Positions 18,546-27,348 of a DNA stretch of 64,000 nucleotides are shown here, in pieces. The notes beneath the pieces are model-generated. The model made no database searches, was not told the DNA's origin, and saw only the letters and a list, made by a program, of their open reading frames with translations. The stretch is taken from positions 1 through 64,000 of the forward strand of contig JAOUOT010000003.1 in NCBI GenBank assembly GCA_029880265.1, written 5' to 3'. The first letter of the stretch is position 1. Each line of letters begins with the position of its first letter. Source of the stretch: Spirochaetia bacterium (GTDB lineage: Bacteria; Spirochaetota; Leptospiria; Turneriellales; JAOUOS01). Position numbers and translations under genes: made by a program.

Positions 18546-19733
18546 ATGCATATAGGCGGAGACGAACTTTACAATCAATACAGACGAAAAAAACTTTTAT
18601 TAAAGGTTTTAGTTTTTTTTATTTTTTTTCTGATTGTTTCAATAATAGGCGGTTATTTCGTTTATTTATATTTTAGCAGGCCAAATATATCAAAATATTT
18701 TGACAACCATAAGCCGTTTGGCATTTTATTGGTATTAGAAACAAATAAAGAAGAACAGGAACAGCTTCACGAAAACTTGTATATCGGCATTGCGCTTGTA
18801 AGCCCCGGCACGTCAAGAATTGGCCTTATCTCTTTCTTTCCGCATACTCGTTTGCGCCAAGGCGACGAACCTTTAAATACCAGACTTATTTCTGAAGGCG
18901 TAGATAAAATAAGCTCAGAACTAGGGGCCATGCTTAAAATAGAAATCCCTTTTTATATAAGAATTATACCCGATAATATTTCAAAAATAATTGATTTAAT
19001 AGAGGGTCTTAATTATTTTCTCTGGCAGCCTGACATTCTTGAAAACGAAAGCCTTCCTCTGGGAGAATTTATCTTAGAAGGCGAGACGGCAAAACTTCTT
19101 GTAAGCGCCGCGGAACAAAACGAATATGCTGCAGCTTTAAGATTATTCAGACAATATAGTCTGTTGTTAAATTTATGGCAAAACCGCGTTGAAAAATGGG
19201 ATATCTTAAAAAATCTCGTGATTTTTGATATCGCCGTAAACGACATAGAAACAAGCTTAAATAAAAAAGAGCTTTATTATATTGCCGATAATTTCTTTTC
19301 TCAAGAAGGATGGCTTCCTTTGTTTTTTGAGGTACCCTTAAAAAGAAATGAAGATTCTTACATTGTCGATATTGAAGCGGCGGCTTTATACTTAAAAGAA
19401 TTCAGAAAGAAAATAACAGAAAAAAGCGACCCTTTTTCTGAAACTCTGCCCCGAATGGAAATAAAAAACGGAACAAGCATAAAGAGTCTCGCCCGAAAAA
19501 CAAGAATTTTCTTTTCTAGAAAAGGAATTCAAATACTTGAATTTTCAAACGCCGACCATAATGATTATAAACATTCTATTTTATTAAATACAAGCGCAAA
19601 TACATATTATACCGGCAGTATTGCAAAGTTAACGGGAATAAAAAAGTCGTATTACGCGGTCAACAAATCGTTGTTTACCGATCTGATTTTAATCGTAGGC
19701 GAAGACTTTAAAGAATTAAATCTGGAAAATTAA
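18546..19733 (+). CDS. LytR-CpsA-Psr (LCP)-like protein with LytR_C domain, degenerate active site
   Basis: One N-terminal membrane anchor (residues about 19-42) is followed by an extracytoplasmic LCP-like domain (about 55-190; IALVSPGTSRIGLISFFP, then NTRLISEGVDKISSELG, IIDLIEGLNYFL). At the C-terminus (about 305-390) lies a LytR_C-type domain starting MEIKNGTS. LCP enzymes transfer glycopolymers from lipid carriers to the cell wall. Here the Arg-x-Asp pair and the PRD motif that bind the pyrophosphate and metal are not present (FFPHTRLR stands at the PRD site), so catalysis is doubtful. It sits between yqeK and rsfS with spacings of one and four bases. Confidence 0.8.
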   Translation: MHIGGDELYNQYRRKKLLLKVLVFFIFFLIVSIIGGYFVYLYFSRPNISKYFDNHKPFGILLVLETNKEEQEQLHENLYIGIALVSPGTSRIGLISFFPHTRLRQGDEPLNTRLISEGVDKISSELGAMLKIEIPFYIRIIPDNISKIIDLIEGLNYFLWQPDILENESLPLGEFILEGETAKLLVSAAEQNEYAAALRLFRQYSLLLNLWQNRVEKWDILKNLVIFDIAVNDIETSLNKKELYYIADNFFSQEGWLPLFFEVPLKRNEDSYIVDIEAAALYLKEFRKKITEKSDPFSETLPRMEIKNGTSIKSLARKTRIFFSRKGIQILEFSNADHNDYKHSILLNTSANTYYTGSIAKLTGIKKSYYAVNKSLFTDLILIVGEDFKELNLEN

Positions 19734-19737
19734 TTAC

Positions 19738-20085
19738 ATGAAAATCGCCGATAAAACATTAAATAATATTATTGATTTATGCGACAACAATAAGGCTGAA
19801 GATATCGTTTTATTGAAACTTGATTCTGTTCACAGTTATTTATCTTTGTTCTTAATTTTAACCGCATCGTCAAAATTGCATTTAAAAAAAATAGCAAACG
19901 ATATAATTTTTGATTTAAAACAAAAAGGCTTTTCTTTTCAATCGCTGCCGACAGAAAGAGATTTTGAAAGCGGATGGGTCATTCTTGACTGTCATGAATT
20001 TATCGTGCATATTTTTCTCGAAGAACAGCGTAAAATCTACGCCTTAGAAGAGCTATGGCATAAAGCCGAAAAAATTAAATTCTAA
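19738..20085 (+). CDS. rsfS: ribosomal silencing factor RsfS
   Basis: A 115-residue protein that matches RsfS along its length: an N-terminal helix (IIDLCDNNKAEDIVLLKLD), the strand pair FLILTASSKLHLKKIAND, then SGWVILDCHEFIVHIFLEEQR and a final aromatic/charged helix (YALEELWHKAEKI). RsfS binds ribosomal protein uL14 and blocks subunit joining when nutrients are scarce. It begins four bases after the LCP gene stop and completes the yqeK-LCP-rsfS operon. Confidence 0.92.
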   Translation: MKIADKTLNNIIDLCDNNKAEDIVLLKLDSVHSYLSLFLILTASSKLHLKKIANDIIFDLKQKGFSFQSLPTERDFESGWVILDCHEFIVHIFLEEQRKIYALEELWHKAEKIKF

Positions 20086-20115
20086 AAAAAATCGCAAAAA
20101 ACAGGGAATGATTTC

Positions 20116-20436
20116 ATGATTTTGGGGTATTTATATAATATGATACAAATTAATTTAAATACCTTTTTGGCAAAAAAAATAGAAGAAAGATGCGGAGCGT
20201 CTCAAAAAAAGTGGGAGGGATATTTTTCGGCCCTTGCCGGATACAAAGTACAAATACCGTACTTTTTCTGGGAAATTGAAATGCCGCTTAAAACATCCCG
20301 CATACCGGCGTCTATTTCTCTAAAATTTCCCGCGATGAACGGCTGGCTTCAGGTCATTTTTGAAAAAAACTTAAAAAGCGAATTTGAAAGGCATATTAAG
20401 TCAAAGATGTTCGGCTTAAATAAACCGCTAAAATAA
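20116..20436 (+). CDS. small hypothetical protein
   Basis: A 106-residue basic protein of no recognised family. It contains KKWEGYFSALAGYKVQIPYFFWEIEMP and a Lys-rich C-terminal helix. The ATG at 20116 has a reasonable Shine-Dalgarno (AGGGA at 20103-20107). An internal ATG at 20140 (MIQINLNTFL) is also possible. It lies 30 bases after rsfS and may be the last gene of that operon; it converges with the lytic transglycosylase gene 15 bases away. Confidence 0.6.
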   Translation: MILGYLYNMIQINLNTFLAKKIEERCGASQKKWEGYFSALAGYKVQIPYFFWEIEMPLKTSRIPASISLKFPAMNGWLQVIFEKNLKSEFERHIKSKMFGLNKPLK

Positions 20437-20451
20437 TCTTATTCGCCGGTT

Positions 20452-22812
20452 TTAATTATAATAAATATTTATGAACAAACTGTAGCCTTCAAAAAAACGG
20501 CGCGTTAATTTGACATAGTTGTTTGTTTCTCGTATGGGTATCCATTCAAGAAAAAGTTCGCTTTCGGTATCTTTGAATTCTTTCTGCCATTGCCTGAGTC
20601 TGCCGGGTCCGGCGTTATAGGCGATAGCAGATTTCTCAAAAGAATAATCTAGCTTTTTGTATAAATCGGTATAATATTTTACGCCAAGCCATATAGAATG
20701 TTCGGGATTAAACAAATCTAAACTTTTAATTTTTATTCTTTTATTGAGCCAATTTGCCGTTTTAGGCATAAGCTGCATAAGCCCCCTTGCCCCTGAACGG
20801 CTAATCGCCCCGGGATGAAAGCTAGATTCCTGCTTCATTAGGGCATATATTTTTGCCTCTTCAATATCATATTTTTGAGCAAACGATTTTACTTCTTCTC
20901 GATAAGGCAAAGGATATAAAACTTCGATAGCAAGAGGCGATAACAAAAATACATCCGGCTCTTTTCGCATAACATAAAGATAGGTTTTAAGATATGCATA
21001 GCTAAGATAAGTATCTTCGGTTAATAAACCGACTTTTTGACACACGATAAATCTTTCATTACGGCTTAAAACGGCCGTAAAATAATCGTATGCCTCTCTA
21101 TCAAGCCCCATGGCCGTAAACAAGGCGGCTTTTTTTATTTCTTCAGAAGAATTTTCGTTTAAGATATCAAGATCTTTCTGCCATTTATGCCAAAAAGAAT
21201 CAATGCCGTATCTCTTTTTATTTTTCTTATCAGAAAATAATATTTTAAGGGTTTCTTCATTAAACCCCTGCTCTGCGATATAATTTCTAAGATCGCTTAT
21301 CGACATCGTTTCGTAATTTTTTTTCTGTAGTTGAACTTTTTTATCTTTTTCGTTGAGTTCGGCCCTTTTCTTTAAAGCGGCGAAAACATATGACGAGCCG
21401 GGAGAATTTGTATAAACATCGCTGTAGTATTTTTTAGCCTGCTCAATGTTTCCTTTTTCTTCGGCCATTTTTGCAAGAAAATAGCGAGAGCGCCCCCCAG
21501 TATAAACATTTTCAGTGGCTTTCATTAAATCAAGCAGGCACTTTTCAGACTCGGTCAAATTATTTTTCACCATAAAATTTAAACAGACGTTAAAATATAC
21601 GGTTTCGGCATATGTAGAATCTTTATCAAGATTTTCTATATGGTATTGAGCTTCTTCGCGCGCGCTTTCTTGCGGAAATTCAATCAATGCGCGAAGCCGG
21701 TTTACCATGGCTTGATTTACTTTGCTTTTGAAGGGAACAAGTTCGAGAACATATTTATAAATTCCTTTTGCGGCGAGCATATCGCTTGTATCTGTAATAA
21801 GAAGGCCGTATTCGTTTTCTGAAAGTTTTTTTTCGACGCTTTTAAAGTAATTAACCGTTTCTTGATATTTTTTTCGTTCCATTAAAATTCTTATATTAAT
21901 TTTTGAATATAAGAATATTTTTTCAGAATTTTCTAACAGTTCTTTCTGATCAATCTGACCGATGACTCTTTCGGCGTCGCGAAGTTTACCATGAATTCTT
22001 AAGGCTTCGGCTAAGTTTATCTTCTGCAAATCATTAAGATTTTTCGATTGAATTTTATTATTTCTGTATAATTTTGATATTCTCTCGGCAGCGTCTTTTT
22101 GGGCCCATGTTTCAACATCGTCTTTCAAAAGCGAAAAATATAAATCTAGAGCTTCTTTATATTGCCTGTTTTTTTCATATAAAAAAGACAGCTTCAGGGC
22201 ATATTCAAAAGCGTATGATTCTTTTAATATTATTTCATAGGCTTCAACGCCTTTTTCAAGACTCTCTTCAGTTAGAATATTTGCCTTTAACACTTTTATT
22301 TTAGAATCTAAAATTTTATCTATAGAGTCTTCAGACAAAAGAGAAAGAAATTTTTTCGCATATTCAAATTCTTTCAAATCTGCAAGAATATCAGAAATTT
22401 CATAAACAGCGTTTGCATACAGGGGAGATTTTACAAAACCGTTTTGAACGGCTGAAGAAAAACGCAGATGCACGGCAAAAACAGATTTTTCGTCAGACTT
22501 TACTTCTTCGTCGCGAAAAGCCGATGACGTATAATAAGAAAGAGCGGTTATATAATTTTTATCTTTTGCGTAAAGATATGCCGTCAGATATTTTTCTGCA
22601 TAATTTAAATTCTTTTTATTTTTTAAGACGACAAGAAGCTTGGCTTTATTTTGTTCTCTTTGATATTTCAATATAGATTTAAAAGACGATATATCGTCTA
22701 ACGAAACAGTTTCTTTGCCGCCTGCGGCGCCTATCATTACCGCGGCTGAAAAAAATAAAAACAAACGGGGAACGCTTATTTTAATCTTCTGTATTGCTCT
22801 GTAAACTTTCAT
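20452..22812 (-). CDS. soluble lytic murein transglycosylase with TPR-like superhelix (Slt family)
   Basis: A signal peptide (residues about 10-30, ending near AAGG) leads into ~600 residues of TPR-like helical repeats and a C-terminal lysozyme-fold domain (about 625-770). The catalytic glutamate lies in ALMKQESSFHP, followed by SGARGLMQLMP, the helix with LFNPEHSIWLGVKYYTDL and the AYNAGPGRLRQW motif. This is the classic order of Slt70/MltE-type enzymes, which cleave peptidoglycan glycan strands to 1,6-anhydro products in the periplasm. Its size (786 aa) is somewhat above E. coli Slt70 (about 645). Confidence 0.92.
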   Translation of the reverse strand: MKVYRAIQKIKISVPRLFLFFSAAVMIGAAGGKETVSLDDISSFKSILKYQREQNKAKLLVVLKNKKNLNYAEKYLTAYLYAKDKNYITALSYYTSSAFRDEEVKSDEKSVFAVHLRFSSAVQNGFVKSPLYANAVYEISDILADLKEFEYAKKFLSLLSEDSIDKILDSKIKVLKANILTEESLEKGVEAYEIILKESYAFEYALKLSFLYEKNRQYKEALDLYFSLLKDDVETWAQKDAAERISKLYRNNKIQSKNLNDLQKINLAEALRIHGKLRDAERVIGQIDQKELLENSEKIFLYSKINIRILMERKKYQETVNYFKSVEKKLSENEYGLLITDTSDMLAAKGIYKYVLELVPFKSKVNQAMVNRLRALIEFPQESAREEAQYHIENLDKDSTYAETVYFNVCLNFMVKNNLTESEKCLLDLMKATENVYTGGRSRYFLAKMAEEKGNIEQAKKYYSDVYTNSPGSSYVFAALKKRAELNEKDKKVQLQKKNYETMSISDLRNYIAEQGFNEETLKILFSDKKNKKRYGIDSFWHKWQKDLDILNENSSEEIKKAALFTAMGLDREAYDYFTAVLSRNERFIVCQKVGLLTEDTYLSYAYLKTYLYVMRKEPDVFLLSPLAIEVLYPLPYREEVKSFAQKYDIEEAKIYALMKQESSFHPGAISRSGARGLMQLMPKTANWLNKRIKIKSLDLFNPEHSIWLGVKYYTDLYKKLDYSFEKSAIAYNAGPGRLRQWQKEFKDTESELFLEWIPIRETNNYVKLTRRFFEGYSLFINIYYN

Positions 22813-22867
22813 AAATATAAATAGCTTACGACACTTTTAGAGAATGCCATATTTAGACCACCAAATT

Positions 22868-23809
22868 TTATCCCGCATCTTCAGTCGCCGCCTTATCGTT
22901 TTTCTGCATTACGCAATCGGCGAGAGCGTCTTTTATATTTTTATAATGAAATTGAAAATTATTGTTTAATAATTTTTCGGGCAGAACATACTGGGAACTT
23001 AAAACCAATTCTGACATTTCGCCTAAAAGCGTTTTTAACATAAAAGCCGGCACGTTAAAAAAAGCGGGCCTTTTTACCGTTTGAGCAAGACTTTTTGTAA
23101 ACTCTTTGTTTGAAACGGGATTTTCTGAAACCAGATTTACCGCTGAGTTTATCTTTTTATTTTTAACGCAAAATTCTATGGCCGATACTAAATCTTCAAT
23201 ATGAATAAAGCTCATAAAAGCTTTGCCGCCCGCAATGGGCCCCCCGAGAGCGAACTGAAATAAAGGCAGTAATTTTTTCAAGAAGCCGTTTTGCCCAAGA
23301 ACAATGCCTGTGCGAAATTTTATAACGCGTCTGGCCGATATTTTTGCTTTTTCGGCTTCGGCCTCCCAGTCTAGGCATGTTTTTTGAAGAAAGCCGCCGT
23401 CTATTTTAATAATAGCGTTCTCTGTATATTTCTCTGATAAACTGCTTGCATATATGCCTGTTGCCGAAGCGCAAAAAAATGATTTTACCGACGATGGCAG
23501 GGCTCCTATAAGTTTTCTCGTTGAAATTATTCTTGAATTATAAATTTCTTCTTTTCTTTTTTTGCTCCACCTGCCCGATGCGATACTTTCGCCCATTAAA
23601 TGAATAACGGTATCGACGCCCTCAAGGGCCTTAACGGGAAAATCTTTTTCTTTATAGCTCCACGAGAAATAATCGCCTTTTAACGATAATTTTTGTTTTG
23701 TTCTTTCGGCGTTTCTTGAAATAAAAACGAGAGAATATTTATCGGCAGAAAGTTTTTCAGCCAGCGCCCGGCCTATAAAACCCGAGGCTCCCGTAATCAA
23801 AATTTTCAT
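22868..23809 (-). CDS. NAD(P)-dependent epimerase family protein, TIGR01777/YfcH type
   Basis: A Rossmann-fold extended SDR with glycine motif GASGFIGRAL at the N-terminus, VDTVIHLMGESIASGRW (typical of the TIGR01777 subgroup), SATGIYAS, FRTGIVLG and MSFIHIEDL. The C-terminal ~50 residues (FNVPAFMLKTLLGEMSELVLSSQYVLPEKLL) match DUF1731, which ends these proteins. Substrates of the bacterial members are unknown; the plant relative is GC1/SulA, implicated in plastid division. It lies ~55 bases downstream of the start of the transglycosylase gene on the same strand. Confidence 0.88.
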   Translation of the reverse strand: MKILITGASGFIGRALAEKLSADKYSLVFISRNAERTKQKLSLKGDYFSWSYKEKDFPVKALEGVDTVIHLMGESIASGRWSKKRKEEIYNSRIISTRKLIGALPSSVKSFFCASATGIYASSLSEKYTENAIIKIDGGFLQKTCLDWEAEAEKAKISARRVIKFRTGIVLGQNGFLKKLLPLFQFALGGPIAGGKAFMSFIHIEDLVSAIEFCVKNKKINSAVNLVSENPVSNKEFTKSLAQTVKRPAFFNVPAFMLKTLLGEMSELVLSSQYVLPEKLLNNNFQFHYKNIKDALADCVMQKNDKAATEDAG

Positions 23810-23872
23810 TTAGGTTTTTAATATAATATAAAAACCAATAGAAGGCGAACCTTTATTTTTGGCTTTAACTTC

Positions 23873-24181
23873 TTAAGGCGTATAGTTTAACGTTACCGTT
23901 ATTTCGCCGAATTTATCTTTAATTTTTGAATAATCGTCAAATTCGCAATAACCTTCGCATTCATAAAATTCAAGCCTATATACATGGGTTTCGGGCGTGT
24001 TGTAGGTTGGGTCGTTGAAGTTTGGTAAAAAAGTCAGCCAACCAGAATCAACATCCATTATTTCGTCTGAACTGCTCATTAAGGTGTTATTATCATACGC
24101 CTTTAATATATAATCATATCCGCCCTCTATACAGCCTGTTTTTTCCATGTCTAAATCTAGATAATAACTGACCATCATCAT
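23873..24181 (-). pseudogene. possible remnant of a secreted-protein gene
   Basis: The open frame encodes 102 residues with many Tyr, Asp and Glu and a few Cys (DMEKTGCIEGGYDYIL, FYECEGYCEFDDY), starting with three Met codons. The same frame reads on upstream through a plausible glycine-rich segment (QNVDIGGG) to a TGA about 33 bases before the first ATG. No signal peptide can be placed, although the Cys-containing, beta-rich composition suggests an exported domain. I therefore suspect the 3' part of a broken gene. A genuine small protein gene cannot be excluded. Confidence 0.4.
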
Positions 24182-24248
24182 AAGATTGCCGCCGCCAATG
24201 TCTACGTTTTGTCAATGAGAATAATTTAAGTTCTTTGATAAATTCAAC

Positions 24249-24277
24249 CTTCCTGCTTTCCTGGCTTCATTATAAAA
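24249..24277. repeat. 29-bp dispersed intergenic repeat, copy A
   Basis: Bases 24249-24277 and 32637-32665 agree at 28 of 29 positions, starting CTTCCTGCTTTCCTGGCTTC and ending TTATAAAA. Both copies are in non-coding gaps. A related inverted copy lies near 32704-32727. Confidence 0.75.
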
Positions 24278-24407
24278 AGCAAGCCCTGTTATACCAGCAA
24301 GGCATAAATTTAGATTACGCAGCGCTTCTCAAGAAAAAGTAATTTACATAATATCGTAAATTTCAGTTGAATAGTATTCATGAAATTAAAAACATTAAGG
24401 TAAAGAT

Positions 24408-25328
24408 ATGAAAACGGCAGGGTTAAGAGAATTTGCCAAAGAAAACGATTTAACGTCATGCAGAACCTATGTTTTTGGTTATTATAAAAATTATCTAATA
24501 CAAGTATCAGAGGCATACGGCGCAAAAATCATAAGACTTACGGTTAACGACATTAGCGATGAAAAAAAACAAACATTAACAGATTCTTTGAAAAACAAAG
24601 AAAACGAAATCGGTTTTACAGATTCTATAGTCGAATTAAATCAAATAATTGTTTCTATTTCAGAAACTTTCAGAGCCAGTAAAAAAGAAAAAATTCAAAA
24701 AGTTGTCGATTTTCTTGTTGAGTTTGCCCTTGAAAAAAATCTAAAGACGCCAAAAGGGTGCATCAAATGCAAAAATGAAAACATAAATACATCGGCTTAT
24801 AATTTAGACAGAGCGGTACATTTCTACTGCGATTTCTGCGAGACCAAAGTCAAAGACGAACTTAGCGAAATTAAAAGAGAATATTATAGACAAGAAAAGT
24901 ATTACGCAAAAGGCTTATTGGGAGCTTTATTATATTCATTACCCGTCATTTTATCGTGGGTCATATTAGAAGTATACCTTGAGAGAGTCGCTTCATTAAA
25001 CGCGATGTTAGCCGGTTTTTTATCGGTAAAAGGATATCAAAAATTCGGGGGCGTCTTGGGACCGTACACAAAATGGATTCTTATTGCCGTCAATATTCTT
25101 ATTGTTTTTGCCTCGGTAACCGCTTCAATTTTTTATCTGCTCGTCGATTCTGGCGCAAGCCTCGCAAAAGCCTTTGATGCCATTGAGAATAACGCAGAAG
25201 TTATTTCAATTTATCGTCAATCATTGCGTTTAGGCTTCGGCATGAGCATAATAGTTTGGATTTATTTATTATTCTTGTATAATTCTATGATTAAATTCTC
25301 GAAATTAAAAAAAGTAAAGACTCTTTGA
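24408..25328 (+). CDS. zinc-ribbon membrane protein, unknown
   Basis: A 306-residue protein. Residues about 1-115 are soluble. A ribbon with CIKC and CDFC pairs (CxxC, 23-residue gap, CxxC) follows at about 120-148. Four hydrophobic helices run from about 165 to 295 (LLGALLYSLPVILSWVILEVY; a segment around AMLAGFLSV; WILIAVNILIVFASV; FGMSIIVWIYLLFLY), and the tail is basic. The layout of cytoplasmic sensor-like domain, Zn ribbon and membrane domain recurs in uncharacterised proteins, but I recognise no named family. AAGG at about 24398 is a fair ribosome binding site. It converges on the 164-residue membrane protein gene. Confidence 0.7.
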   Translation: MKTAGLREFAKENDLTSCRTYVFGYYKNYLIQVSEAYGAKIIRLTVNDISDEKKQTLTDSLKNKENEIGFTDSIVELNQIIVSISETFRASKKEKIQKVVDFLVEFALEKNLKTPKGCIKCKNENINTSAYNLDRAVHFYCDFCETKVKDELSEIKREYYRQEKYYAKGLLGALLYSLPVILSWVILEVYLERVASLNAMLAGFLSVKGYQKFGGVLGPYTKWILIAVNILIVFASVTASIFYLLVDSGASLAKAFDAIENNAEVISIYRQSLRLGFGMSIIVWIYLLFLYNSMIKFSKLKKVKTL

Positions 25329-25337
25329 TTTATATTT

Positions 25338-25832
25338 TTAAGGATACGCCCTGAACTTCAATATTTCTTCTTTTTCACTATTATAAAATAAAAGAAAAAC
25401 GCTATGGTTTTCTTTTAAATCAAAAGGAAGCGAAAGCTGAATTTTTTGTTCGGGCTTATCTTCAACTATATCTTTTTTTTGAAATACTGCCTCTGGTTGT
25501 TTATTTTCGCGAAGGGCCCAGTAAATATAAGATATTTTTTCGGTCGAATTTTGATTTTTCAAAGAAAGCGCGCATACTTTTTTTTCAGGGCAGTCGGTTG
25601 TAATCTGCCAGCCCTGCCATTCAAACGATTTTTCATGGTTTAAAGACGGTTCATTCGAGTTTTTTTCGCTTAAATTAATTTTACTGTTAAAAAAATATAA
25701 GAGAATAAGCAATATGACAAGTATATCTAAGAATAAAATGAGATGACCGCGGCGCCTTTTTTTGACGCTTTCTTTTTCGTTTTTATCAAAGTGGTTCTGA
25801 AATTCTTTGGGCGATCTGCTATAGTATTTCAT
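25338..25832 (-). CDS. single-pass membrane protein, unknown
   Basis: A 164-residue protein with a basic cytoplasmic N-terminus (KKRRRGH), one membrane helix (residues about 30-47, LILFLDILVILLILLYFF) and an extracytoplasmic domain with a Trp-Gln-Gly-Trp motif, beta-strand character and a CPEKKVC cysteine pair. It resembles a small immunoglobulin-like periplasmic domain, but no family is certain. It overlaps the end of the nnr gene by 14 bases and lies downstream of it, so it is likely co-transcribed and translationally coupled. Confidence 0.65.
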   Translation of the reverse strand: MKYYSRSPKEFQNHFDKNEKESVKKRRRGHLILFLDILVILLILLYFFNSKINLSEKNSNEPSLNHEKSFEWQGWQITTDCPEKKVCALSLKNQNSTEKISYIYWALRENKQPEAVFQKKDIVEDKPEQKIQLSLPFDLKENHSVFLLFYNSEKEEILKFRAYP

Positions 25833-27348
25833 TTTTTATTTTATTTTCAATATTCTTAATAATTTCAGAGGCTGTCAAGAAATCTTTATTTTTTTTGTCT
25901 TTTCTAACGCCGCCGTAAAAATAAACCGACAGGGCCTGCTGTAAAATTACCGAGGGCTCTTCATAACGCGCGGTCATATTGGCGATAACGCCCGATAAAA
26001 TATCTCCCGTGCCGCCGGTCGCGAATTCTGTGTGCTTAGAGGCCAGATATATTTCTTCGATTTCGTCATTGTTAATGATTAATAGGCCGCCCGCGCCTTT
26101 CAAATACACATGAGAATTATAAAATTTTGAAATATCAATGGCCACCTCTCTGATATTGGTAATTTTATCTTCTAGCAAAGATTCGGCCTCAGAAAGATGA
26201 GGCGTCATCACAAGAGATTTTAACCGGTGATTTTGAAACATTTTCTGATGTTTTTTCAAGAAGCCGAATACAGAGCCGTCTAAAATCAAACTTACGTCGT
26301 TTCTGTCTAACAAGGCCCTCCAGAATTTTTCGCTTAGCTCTTCTTTAAGACCCACGCCAATTAAAACAATATTGTTTTTCTCTTTTCTTAAATCGTTTAA
26401 AAACGCAGATTCTAATTCTTCTTTATCATGCGAATTATACATTACTTCAGGATAATCGCTCAGATATTTTTTAATAGATTCTGAAAAAGAAAAAAGTTTG
26501 GCAAGACCGCCGCCTAGTTTTAAAAAAGCGTACGCCGACATCGCGGCGGCGCCTTCCATACCTTTGCTTGCTCCTAAAATATGCAAAACGCCCGATGTAT
26601 ATTTATTGCCCGAAGGTTTGCGCAGAGAATTTAATTTTCTTCTCTTTATTAAATGCCTGTTTTCAAAATTTGTTTTATAAAAACCAATCGGGTTTACTTT
26701 CACGTCTCCGCAGTATAAAATACCCGGAGAAATTAAATGCCCTATTTTATAACCGCCAAAGGTAAAGGTTTTATCGGCCCTAAAAACCTCGTGAGAAAAA
26801 ATGCTTCCGTCAGAATAAACTCCGCTGGGAATATCTATGGCAATTTTAACAGCTTTTTGTCTGTTGGCGTGACTTAAGATATTTTGAATATCGCTTTTTA
26901 GTTCTCTTGACATGCCCGTACCGAACAGGCAATCAAAAATAATTGATTTTTTTTCTGTTTTTATCGATAAAAAATCGGCAAGATCTTTTATAACAAGATT
27001 TCTTTTTTCGTAATGTTTTTTGCAAAGCTCATAAAAATAAATTGCATCTTTGGTTTTCGGATCGGATAGTTTCCAGAAAAATATTTTTTTATCGCTTTCA
27101 TTGAGCATGTGCCAGGCGATAACATATCCGTCGCCCGCGTTATTGCCGGTTCCTGAAATGAAGTGTATTTCTTCGGCTTTTTTGTAGTATTTTTTACGGC
27201 GAATATCAGCGTAAACCGAATAACCGGCCCAGCCCATTAAGAGCCTTGAATCGACGCCTTTTTCTTCAATGCTCAGCTTATCCCAAAATTCGGCTTCTTT
27301 GCCCGTTAGAACGGGTATCTTGTGATATTTTGTATATTGGGGTATCAT
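25819..27348 (-). CDS. nnr: bifunctional NAD(P)H-hydrate epimerase / ADP-dependent NAD(P)H-hydrate dehydratase
   Basis: The N-terminal ~215 residues are the YjeF_N epimerase (FISGTGNNAGDGYVIAWHML with the GxGNNAGDG signature, FDCLFGTGMSRE, IAIDIPSGVYSDG). The C-terminal ~280 residues are the ribokinase-like dehydratase (HILGASKGMEGAAAMSAYAFLKLGGGL, VMTPHLSEAESLL, VYLKGAGGLLI, and TGGTGDILSGVIANM with the catalytic Asp region). The enzyme repairs hydrated NADH and NADPH. The length (509 aa) is that of the fused form. It overlaps the downstream 164-aa gene by 14 bases, and its ATG overlaps the stop of the upstream lipoprotein gene by four bases. Confidence 0.93.
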   Translation of the reverse strand: MIPQYTKYHKIPVLTGKEAEFWDKLSIEEKGVDSRLLMGWAGYSVYADIRRKKYYKKAEEIHFISGTGNNAGDGYVIAWHMLNESDKKIFFWKLSDPKTKDAIYFYELCKKHYEKRNLVIKDLADFLSIKTEKKSIIFDCLFGTGMSRELKSDIQNILSHANRQKAVKIAIDIPSGVYSDGSIFSHEVFRADKTFTFGGYKIGHLISPGILYCGDVKVNPIGFYKTNFENRHLIKRRKLNSLRKPSGNKYTSGVLHILGASKGMEGAAAMSAYAFLKLGGGLAKLFSFSESIKKYLSDYPEVMYNSHDKEELESAFLNDLRKEKNNIVLIGVGLKEELSEKFWRALLDRNDVSLILDGSVFGFLKKHQKMFQNHRLKSLVMTPHLSEAESLLEDKITNIREVAIDISKFYNSHVYLKGAGGLLIINNDEIEEIYLASKHTEFATGGTGDILSGVIANMTARYEEPSVILQQALSVYFYGGVRKDKKNKDFLTASEIIKNIENKIKNEIL

